18,234 nt of DNA from Ophioceras dolichostomum (Eukaryota; Ascomycota; Sordariomycetes; Magnaporthales; Ophioceraceae): assembly GCA_003049485.1 (NCBI GenBank), contig PYST01000533.1, positions 278 to 18,511 of the forward strand, in the 5' to 3' direction. Positions 11,448-18,234 of this stretch are shown here, one piece after another (position 1 is the first letter of the stretch; the number at the start of each line of letters is the position of its first letter). Under the pieces are notes generated by a model, which did no database searches, was not told the origin of the DNA, and worked only from the letters and a program-made list of their open reading frames with translations. The position numbers and the translations under genes are program-made.

Positions 11448-12769
11448 CTTGTGATGGTTGATCTGGTGGTGCTAGCGGTGGGAATCGGCAGAGGAGCGGC
11501 GCTCGCAGCCAACAACAGAGATAAGAAATACTACTGGCAGAATCTTGATGAGCCCGGCGGTGGGTGTTCGATGTTTCGCTGGAGAATTTGGCTGACTCGG
11601 ACTGGCTTTGGGAGGATGAGGGGGCCACTACGCGGAAAAACAGAATTGCACAGCGCCGTAACGCACTGTTCCAGCGGGCCTAGCAGCGGGCGATCGATGC
11701 GGTGCTTGTTGTGGGAGGTGACCTGCTTCCCCTTTTTTTTTTCTCGCCCGTGCAAACACGCCTAACACCCTAACGCCCCTACATACAATCACAATGGAGA
11801 CCACACCCGTGTCAGTTGCTTGCCAAAGACTTCCTTCATCAATTCGATTCATTCAGACATTCAGACGGGAGGTCCACACACAGCACCGCCAGCTGCCCGC
11901 TTGTATGCTTGCACGGAAGCCTAGTTGTGGCCGGAGGGACTGTGACAGCCAAACGGTTACCTGCGTCGGCCACAAGTGGTCACACCCCGGCCGGCTGTTC
12001 CAGCTTCCCAGTTTCTGTCCAACGCAGTATCTTCGTTCCAAGGCCCGATGAGATTCCACGAAAAAAAAACCAGATGCAACACCTCCTTTTTGTCCCTCCC
12101 TCCCGTCGAGCTGCGGGTCTGCTCGGTCGTGCGCGTGATCACGACGACTGGTGCCGGAGTGATAACAACGTATGATCGAATGGGAGAATAGGGGACCACG
12201 GGCTGCCAGAGGGAAGACCGACAGCAAACATGCCGATGTTGAAGAGCCGCCCTCCCTCCCAACTAACTGCGCACCAAGTTATCCACCAGGCAGGGCAGGG
12301 GCCGTTTTGGGCCGCAACAATTAGTACTGTAGTAGTTACGAAACCGTCCCGACTCTTTCTTCTCTCTCTGGCATGCTGTGCTTCGTAAACATCAACCCAG
12401 AAACAGAGTGAACACGAGCCTCCAAATCTGCCCGCCCACAAAGGATTTTTCAATATTTTGTCGTATTGATGAGGATTGCGCGGCATGTTAGCATTTTCCT
12501 AGCGCGCCCACTGTCATCATCATCCATCGAGACGTGCCAAGGCATGCGGGGGGGTGTGGTCCAGTCACGTGATTTGGGCGGTGCGCCAACTGTAGCAAGC
12601 AACCAACCGATCGATACGGAGCTGCCAGCTTCGGCTGTTGCATCACTGCCCGTCAACCATCACCACAACCACCACCCGCATCAGCGCAGACCGACCAGGG
12701 AAAGCTGGTTTTGCTGCTCAACTCCCGAATCACAAGGCACGCTGCCATCTGCCATTTCTTCCTCCAAAG
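11448..12769. other. divergent promoter region between ROM2 and VMA3
   Basis: About 1.3 kb separates the ROM2 leader (minus) from the VMA3 start (plus). Only short unsupported ORFs occur. The ROM2 side holds a run of ten T (about 11731-11740). The VMA3 side ends in a C/A-rich, ATG-poor stretch (12650-12700) resembling a fungal 5' leader. The clearest regulatory sequence is TCACGTGA at 12565-12572. I see no convincing TATA box. Confidence 0.6.
12565..12572. promoter_or_regulatory. TCACGTGA palindrome (bHLH/E-box) upstream of VMA3
   Basis: A perfect 8-bp palindrome inside GTCACGTGA, 197 bases before the VMA3 ATG in the divergent promoter. TCACGTGA is the preferred site of several bHLH regulators (Cbf1 in yeast; the related GTCACGTGAC CLEAR element recruits TFEB to animal V-ATPase genes). 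Use of this site in this fungus is inference. The other CACGTG copies seen are one inside the Sea3 coding region (about 5354) and one near 16554. Confidence 0.45.
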
Positions 12770-13709
12770 ATGTCGATGCCTGCGGATTCGGAGCTCGCTC
12801 CGAAGTTTGCGCCTTTCTTCGGAATGGTATGTCTGCCTGGTCTTACTGTGCTGGCGAAAACACCCTGCGTGGACACCTCTCTCCAGAGTTTGAAGCCGGC
12901 CAAATTGCTAACTCGAATTGTCTTTCGTTCCACCTAGGCCGGTATCGCATCTGCCATGATCTTCGGCAGTATGTGCTCGTCCTTGTCCTCGCCCTCGCCC
13001 TCGCCATCCTTCATCATCGAAGCTCGGCTCGACTCTCCGAAATTAACGATCATCGATGGCTAACTCGTCCGTAACAATCTCACAGGCATGGGTGCGGCAT
13101 ACGGGACCGCGAAGTCTGGAATTGGCATCGCCGGCGTGGGGACGTTCAGGCCAGACTTGATCATGAAGGTACGTTCGTCCGTGTTCCCGTTTTCCAGCCT
13201 GTGTCTTGCTGTCCGCCGTCGATGGTCCAGGAGTCCGATTTGTGACAACCCTCTTACTAACCTTCAATGATTCCAGTGCCTCGTCCCCGTGATCATGAGC
13301 GGCATCATCGCAGTCTACGCGCTCGTCGTGTCCGTCCTGATCGCACAGGACCTCGACCCCCAGGCATCCTACCCCTTGTTCACCGGGTTCATGCACCTGG
13401 CATGCGGCCTTTCGGTCGGCCTGACAGGCCTCGCGGCGGGATATTGCATCGGCATTGTTGGTGACAAGGGCGTCAGAGCGTACATGGAGCAGTCGAGGGT
13501 GTTCGTCGGGATGATCTTGATTCTGATCTTCGGGGAGGTGCTAGGTCTCTACGGGTGAGTCCCGTCTTTTTCCCTATCTCCCACCCGCCTGTTCGTGCCT
13601 GAACATATTATATAAAAGCATTCCTACACGCGCGTGTACTAACCGTCGTTGTGTATCGCTGCTTAGGCTCATCGTAGCCCTGATTCTCAACACCAAGAGC
13701 AAGGGCTGA
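12770..13709 (+). CDS. VMA3: V-ATPase V0 proteolipid subunit c
   Basis: Forms the proton-carrying c ring of the vacuolar H+-ATPase. Exons are 12770-12826, 12938-12968, 13086-13168, 13277-13554 and 13667-13709 (492 nt, 163 residues). Donors are GTATGT, GTATGT, GTACGT and GTGAGT; acceptors are CCTAG, CACAG, TCCAG and CTTAG; the last two introns have clear CTAAC branch points (last one TACTAAC at 13637-13643). Junctions join as FFGM-AGIASAMIFG-S-MGAAYGTA, LIMK-CLVPV and LYG-LIVAL. Four transmembrane helices are visible; the essential proton-binding glutamate is Glu144 in IFGEVLGLYG of helix 4. GDKGVR and the NTKSKG C-terminus point to subunit c rather than c' (Vma11) or c'' (Vma16). The length matches the family (160-165). 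The start at 12770 gives the expected short N-terminus before LAPKFAPFFG; a second ATG two codons later is possible. Confidence 0.97.
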
Positions 13710-14506
13710 AGGCTGTTGGCGGAATGCGCGCTGCATTCGCTCGTCATACTTCGATAACCAGCATCGTCAATACTGCCTCTGACCACCACAAGGCGACCCA
13801 ACACAACTCCGAGTTTTGAATATTGTATCTCGGATACTCTTGCTGTATTATGAATGGCATTCATCATCTGGCCCGGCGTTTTGGTAGTGTAACATATCTT
13901 GTTCACGTAGAATTTCAAGGATAAGGAGGATTTGTTCGTTCTGATGGGCTCGGTCTCCCAATGCGGTGGATGAATGGTCTAGATGCTGCTTCTCGGCCGT
14001 CACAAGTCGTACTATTCGTGCTATCCATGTGCTAGATACTAGGCCTATCTTCAACGGTGGCACTTGTGGCCTCATGATACTACCCATGTACAGACAAAAG
14101 AAGATAAATTTGAATAGAGTATGTAGAAGCCAAGCGGCCTATGTTTCAAGATGTCCAGTTGAAGTCAAAGATACTAGCCATAACAGCCTCCAGGCTTTCA
14201 GGTATAGTGATAATCCAGAAATACCAGTCTATGGGAGGCCGTTTCATGAAGAGAAATGAGAGAAAGAAAAAAAAACGCCAGGCACACAAAGATTCCCACG
14301 TAAATGCCAATAAGTGCGGCCGTTACCATGATCGTAGAGACAATGGAGGAGAGGAGAACTCGGTCTGGGTGCAGAGTGGCGCGGGCGGGAGGTACTGTGG
14401 TCGCCTTACAACGTTGGAAGGCAGGTAGAGCAAGCATCATCAAAACTGAATGACAAAGAAAAGGAGAAACCCGTGACTGAGCGGCGGTTCTGTCTCATTG
14501 ACAACA
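13710..14506. other. convergent intergenic region (3' flanks of VMA3 and the 14507 gene)
   Basis: VMA3 (plus) and the hypothetical gene (minus) converge here. The sequence is less GC-rich than the coding parts and should hold both 3' UTRs. No terminator motif is definable. The only ORF of note is a minus-strand 80-codon frame with a hydrophobic stretch (14440-14198). Confidence 0.6.
14198..14440 (-). other. possible small membrane-protein ORF, weak
   Basis: From ATG ATG at 14440/14437 an 80-residue frame runs to a stop at 14198. Its middle (roughly residues 28-64) is almost wholly hydrophobic, including ALIGIYVGIFVCLAFFFLSL, consistent with one or two membrane spans. It begins 66 bases after the stop of the upstream same-strand gene, so it most likely lies in that gene's 3' UTR. 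No family is recognised and no splice evidence connects it to the gene. Confidence 0.12.
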
Positions 14507-15776
14507 TCAGCGCAGAGCAAACCGCCTGGCCCGCCTTCCTCGCGTCTCTGTTTCGCGACGGGTTCGAGCTACGCTCCTCTCGCGGTCGTCCCAGTCCTTC
14601 ATTTGCACTGTTTTTGTCATTGTCGTCATCGTTGTCAGCCACATCGTTTCTTCAAGGACAAGGCCATGAGGAGAAAGAAGGGAGCACCAAAAAAGAAAAT
14701 CAAGACGAGGCGACGGGAGGCGGAGGAGCCGAGCTTGGACCAACAGGGATGGGGATCCATGGAAGAACGAAACTTTGAAACAGGATGACAACCTCCAAGA
14801 ATAAAAAAATAGAGCAAACGACGAGACGAAAAGGAAAAGAACAACGGCGAAAAAAAAAAGCTTACACAGGAAAATATCCCACCGCCTATCCTCCATCTGC
14901 AGAATGGCATCCCCATTCTCCCTCGCCAACCTCTCGGCCTTGGCCTTGCGCGCCGCCTCCTCACCGACGAGGTAAGGGTCCTCGAGCGGACGCGGGCGCT
15001 CGGCCTCGGGCGACTCGCTGACGCTGTCGAGCACAGAGCCGCGTCGGGGCGCCGAGAACGACGACGACGCCTCCGCAGCGGCGGCAGCGGCGGCCGAGGT
15101 GACGCGCCGGCGCGCCACGTTCTGGTAGTGCCGGACGGCGGGGTTGTTTGCCGTCATGGACCACGGCGGGATGCGGAACGCGAGGAGCTCCGGCAGGTCG
15201 GTCGTCGCGCGGTGGCCTGCGGGCGGCAGCGGGGGCAGGCCGATGCGGGTCGTGGTCGGGTGGACGGTGGAGGCGCTGGGGTCTGCGGCGGCGAGGAGGA
15301 GGCTGGTGTGGCTGCTGTGGGGTGCAGGCCCGGGAGCGCGGTGGTGTTCCGTGACGGCGAGAGTCGGTACTGCCGGGTCACGGGGGGAGTATGCCGGGAT
15401 TGGCTCGCTGTTCGGTACGGTCGAGTGGTACGACGGCGCTTCCGAAACTGCGAGGTCGGAGGCTCGCGTTAGGACAGCTGTGGGCATGGGCTGATCTTCT
15501 GGGCAGTCGACGGGCGAGTGTGCCGGTGCCTGGCCCCGCCTGACAGCTCGGCCGACGTGATCACGCCAGACTGACTCCGATCTCGGGCCCGACTGTGCGC
15601 GACTGTGGAGGCAGAGGAGAGCTAGAGAATCGGGGCCGTGGGGAAAAGTCGGGGAGGTACTGACCATACGAGGGGGCTGCCGAGCGGATGGATGCGGTCT
15701 CGAAATCCTCGGCGCTCAACGCGTCGATGTTGGCGACGATCCGAGGACCGATGATATTGTGAGCCGTGGTCGGCAT
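14507..15776 (-). CDS. conserved fungal protein of unknown function, 264 residues
   Basis: Three exons: 15776-15665, 15447-14866 and 14607-14507 (795 nt). Introns are 217 nt (GTCAGT...CGCAG) and 258 nt (GTAAGC...ACAG). The ATG sits in a textbook context, GCCGCCACCATGCC. The first splice joins two repeats of an APSY motif (SAAPSY-VSEAPSYHST), followed by IPAYSP. The second joins RRWDIFL-LQMKDWDDRER, an acidic/basic aromatic stretch that I think is conserved in Pezizomycotina hypothetical proteins (recalled, not checked). The middle is Pro/Ala/Ser/Thr-rich and probably disordered. Residues about 170-192 include poly-Ala; about 205-250 look helical and highly charged (EEAARKAKAERLAREN). There is no signal peptide or membrane segment. 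The C-terminus is Arg-rich. Retaining intron 1 would give a short protein ending at 15561. No function is assigned. Confidence 0.75.
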
Positions 15777-17221
15777 GGTGGCGGCTGGTGGCGTGGGAGC
15801 TGGAGCTGCTGGTTTTGCTGCCGGAAGCTCGAAGCTTGTACCGGCAAGCGTGGGGGGTTGATGGAACACTGCCGGATCAGCTCTGATAAGATGTCGATAG
15901 GGCAGGTAAGGGTGCGACCGGCATGCGCGGAGGAGCTGTCGGAGCTTGGTAGTTGGTGCTATCGAGACAAAGAATAAGAAGAGGAGGACAAGGAGGAGCG
16001 ATCTTTCAACGACCCCAGCATCTGGCTGCTCCAAGAACGAAAAGCACTACCCCGCGTTGAATCTCGAATGTGCTGACAGCAGGGGATAGGAGCAAGACGG
16101 CCGCTCTTTTATTCACCAGCCAAGAAGATCGCGCGACAACATATGATGTGGAACGTGCCGCCACTTCTACACCACGTTAACGACAAAATCCCACGAAACG
16201 AAACGAAACGGGTCGAACAAAACCCCGCCCGCACACGCCAGACGAAGATCGCCAACTCAGACTTGGCCCAGTGTTATCGGTCGAGCCCGACGGAAACTAA
16301 GACAACAAGGGGTGTCACGGGTCGGACAAGACCGACCGGTTTGGCTGCCGAGAGACCAGTGAACACCGGAGGCGGGGAGGGTTCGCTAACAGAGACAAGT
16401 CGATGTAGGGATGGACGGATCGGACAGGATGGGATGAAAAACGAATGGGCGCGTGTGTGAGTGTAAGTACCTACCTACGTGTCAGAGGGCTTCAGACTAA
16501 CACAGACGTGTAACGGTTTTTGCCTAACGATGATACCCGCGCTGGACGTGTGGCACGTGAGGTCATTCATCGACAGGTAGGTGGAGGGTTGCTAGTCGGC
16601 ATGTGCCAGACCAGACGCGTTCCAGCTGTGCACTAATGTGAACTAGGTGATTGCTTGGGGTACTACCACTAGCAAGTCGGTGAAAGGGTAAGGTTTCCTT
16701 GAAAAGATCGTAAAAGGGAAAAGAAAGGAGGGACATGCGACCAAGACTCCAAAAATGCGATAACCCCAAAACAGCAGAGGGAGTGGAAGGGAAAGAGGGT
16801 GTGAAGGAGGTGGGATGGGCGAGTGACCTTCACAACGATTGGAACAAAAAGAAGCTCAGGAGGGGAGGGGAGAGAGTTGGATGCGGGAAGGGCGCCGGTC
16901 CCATAAGTACCGCGAGTTGGGAGACTCTCAGAGCGACCCGATGAGGCTGCTAGATACAACCCCAGTGATCCGCTGCTGGAACCATGACGATGATGACTCC
17001 TCTTGGCACGATCCGCTTCTTTTTCTCACTCCTCTTCGACCCTGTCGTGTCCAGCAAGGTATGTGTGCCCAGATACGCCTAGATGATAGCTCATCCAGCC
17101 AGTCGGAATAAGTCGCTTGGGTCGGGAATATGAGAGAAGGTGTGAGGGCTTTCTCTTTCGGGGACGCCCAGAATCCGCGGCCCGGCAGCCACCGCAGCGC
17201 GGGGTTCTTCGAAGCACTGCC

Positions 17222-17251
17222 TAGGTACACAGTACGGTACGAGGGTACCTA
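17222..17251. repeat. inverted repeat TAGGTAC...GTACCTA
   Basis: A perfect 7-bp inverted repeat (17222-17228 and 17245-17251) with a 16-bp spacer that itself contains GTAC twice. It is one of several TACCTA/TAGGTA occurrences in noncoding parts of the window. Function unknown. Confidence 0.5.
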
Positions 17252-17387
17252 CCACACACCAAAGATTCTATCGTTTATGGACTGCGCGGAGTTGGTCATT
17301 TTTTTCTGGATTGTCGAAGACGCAATGCAATGGTCTGTTTGTTCCTTTTCCCTCACGTCTAACAGGCTCTGGCAGCCCGCAAAACGG

Positions 17388-17399
17388 CCCCCCCCCCCC
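17388..17399. repeat. run of twelve C
   Basis: An uninterrupted mononucleotide tract of twelve cytosines in noncoding sequence. Its exact length is prone to sequencing or assembly error. Confidence 0.9.
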
Positions 17400-17861
17400 A
17401 GGCCACGTTATCGGACGCTGCGGGATAGCGGGGTCAACGCCCGCAGGATTGCAGCAAGATGACGGAACCTTGTGCCGCGCCGGTTAGGAAACAACGCCGT
17501 AGATGCAGTCTGGCCTTCTAGACTTGGAATAGAGTTCCACGCACCGTCAATCCCCCTTCCACCAACCTGTCTGTTGTTCAGCCTCTGCCCCTCTTCTGCC
17601 ACTCTGCCCCTTTTCCCCGGGCTCCTCCTCCGTCATTGCTGTGCTGGTGAATGTTGGCGTTAGCCATCATGAGGTAGGTCCCGAGTCTTTTTCTGTCCCC
17701 TGCTCCTCTGGGCGAGGGGTAAGCTGGCAGGCCAGCCAAAGGTAACCAACCCCATCTCACCCCACCGAAAAGGCCTCATCTTGGCTGCATATGATATCAG
17801 GTACCGCACTCATTCCGTCCCGGTGTTAAGGGTGATTGTATTCGTTGTACGCATTCCTGCC

Positions 17862-17868
17862 TATATAT
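17862..17868 (+). promoter_or_regulatory. possible TATA box of a gene to the right
   Basis: TATATAT occurs in CCTATATATC, followed within about 30-60 bases by a pyrimidine-rich stretch of the kind seen at fungal transcription starts. The only visible ATG-started frames downstream (17959 and 18132) are short, so the gene it would serve would start beyond the window. Confidence 0.25.
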
Positions 17869-18128
17869 CTTCTACACCTTCCCGTTACATCCGGCCGCTC
17901 TTCGAATCCACGATTGATTCCACACGCTGCTGCTGCTCCAGCTGTGGTCGATATTATTGATGGCCGAACAACGCCCCGGAGCCGACCAACCAAACCCACT
18001 CACACCTTCTCACTTCCCAAGATAAATCCGAGCGTGCCGGTCGTTGCTAATTCACACCGAAGCACCCCATCCAGAAGCTCTGAACACGGCAGCTACGGTA
18101 GCTATCAACCTTTGAAGCTATTGAAGAT

Positions 18129-18146
18129 GTGATGGCCAGCCATCAC
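18129..18146. repeat. inverted repeat GTGATGGC-CA-GCCATCAC
   Basis: A perfect 8-bp inverted repeat with a 2-bp centre. It overlaps the minimal ATG-TGA at 18127-18132 and lies 32 bp before a second, longer inverted repeat. It could be a binding palindrome or part of a mobile element's flank. Confidence 0.6.
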
Positions 18147-18178
18147 ATTACTTCTGGGGATCTATTTTCGATCAAAAT

Positions 18179-18202
18179 CCCAGGCCCCCAACAGGGCCTG
18201 GG
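18179..18202. repeat. inverted repeat CCCAGGCCC...GGGCCTGGG
   Basis: A perfect 9-bp inverted repeat with a 6-bp spacer (CCAACA). The right half begins CAGGGCCTGGGG, a CAGGG-type start of the kind found at the ends of hAT-family DNA transposons. It directly abuts a tandem 17-bp repeat. Confidence 0.7.
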
Positions 18203-18203
18203 G

Positions 18204-18234
18204 ACGGCTGATTAGGAAAAACGGTTGATTAGGA
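18204..18234. repeat. tandem 17-bp repeat, cut by the window end
   Basis: ACGGCTGATTAGGAAAA at 18204-18220 is followed at once by ACGGTTGATTAGGA (18221-18234), which differs at one base and is cut by the window edge. Such short subterminal tandem motifs are common just inside transposon ends, but a simple minisatellite is equally possible. Confidence 0.7.

Larger units (their letters stand above)
15777..18234. other. 2.4 kb without a supportable gene
   Basis: The left end (15777 to about 16110) is the leader/promoter of the minus-strand gene at 15776, with two short uORFs (ATG near 16017 and near 15927) and a TATA-like AATAAAAG near 16105. From there to 17800 the ORFs are short and compositionally plain and I support none. 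TACCTAC-type motifs recur (16468, 16575, 17222-17251). From about 17840 the sequence looks like a plus-strand promoter and leader (TATA-like site, then pyrimidine-rich tract), but the ATGs at 17959, 18127 and 18132 open only short frames. The right edge holds repeats. Confidence 0.55.

Noticed and set aside
10701..11765. 354-codon plus-strand ORF
   Set aside because: Antisense to the Rom2 N-terminus, leader intron and leader exon. It has no family signature and the sense strand explains the region.
13609..13618. TATATAAAAG, a textbook TATA box
   Set aside because: It lies inside the last intron of VMA3 and no gene starts just downstream on the plus strand. Probably chance.
15561..16034. N-terminal extension with a hydrophobic segment on the 15776 gene
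   Set aside because: The frame opens only with TTG at 16034. The ATG at 15776 has an optimal context and gives a consistent spliced protein.
16143..16460. 105-codon plus-strand ORF
   Set aside because: Plain composition, no motifs, no splice partner, and it lies upstream of a divergent gene. Not supported.
16981..17058. Short ATG frame ending in SSK before GTATGT, looking like a first exon
   Set aside because: The donor looks good, but no following exon with a convincing frame or family match was found.
17836..18132. 98-codon plus-strand frame
   Set aside because: It begins with TTG, has no ATG near its start, and reads through a probable TATA box and leader.

Overview
This window is nuclear DNA from a filamentous ascomycete (Pezizomycotina, probably Sordariomycetes). 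The evidence is GC-rich coding sequence, genes broken by short introns (about 80 to 260 nt) with GT...AG ends and CTAAC/CTGAC-type branch points, pyrimidine-rich leaders, and protein sequences typical of that group. There are no operons, tRNAs, rRNAs or CRISPR arrays.

Layout. Positions 1-6041 (minus) hold most of a very long GATOR2/SEACAT subunit gene (WDR59/Sea3/Mtc5 type: WD40, RWD and a C-terminal zinc finger). Its 3' end lies beyond the left edge. Positions 6042-6922 are intergenic. Positions 6923-11211 (minus) encode a complete Rom2-type Rho1 guanine nucleotide exchange factor (DEP, DH, PH and CNH domains) in four coding exons, with a further intron in the 5' leader. A divergent promoter region of about 1.3 kb (11448-12769) carries a perfect TCACGTGA box. 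Positions 12770-13709 (plus) encode the vacuolar ATPase proteolipid subunit c (Vma3) in five exons, giving 163 residues. A convergent intergenic stretch follows. Positions 14507-15776 (minus) encode a 264-residue three-exon protein of unknown function. The last 2.4 kb (15777-18234) has no supportable gene. It contains scattered TACCTAC motifs, a possible TATA box near 17862, and a cluster of inverted and tandem repeats at the right edge that could be the end of a mobile element.

How the genes relate. Sea3 and subunit c both work at the vacuole membrane in nutrient/TORC1 signalling and acidification. Rom2 works at the plasma membrane, activating Rho1 for cell-wall integrity. They are separate genes with their own promoters, and nothing in the sequence shows joint regulation. 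I found no clearly new biological system. The best second-look items are the low-complexity expansions in the Sea3 protein, the leaders with uORFs or a leader intron, the TCACGTGA box in front of the V-ATPase gene, and the repeat structure at 18129-18234.
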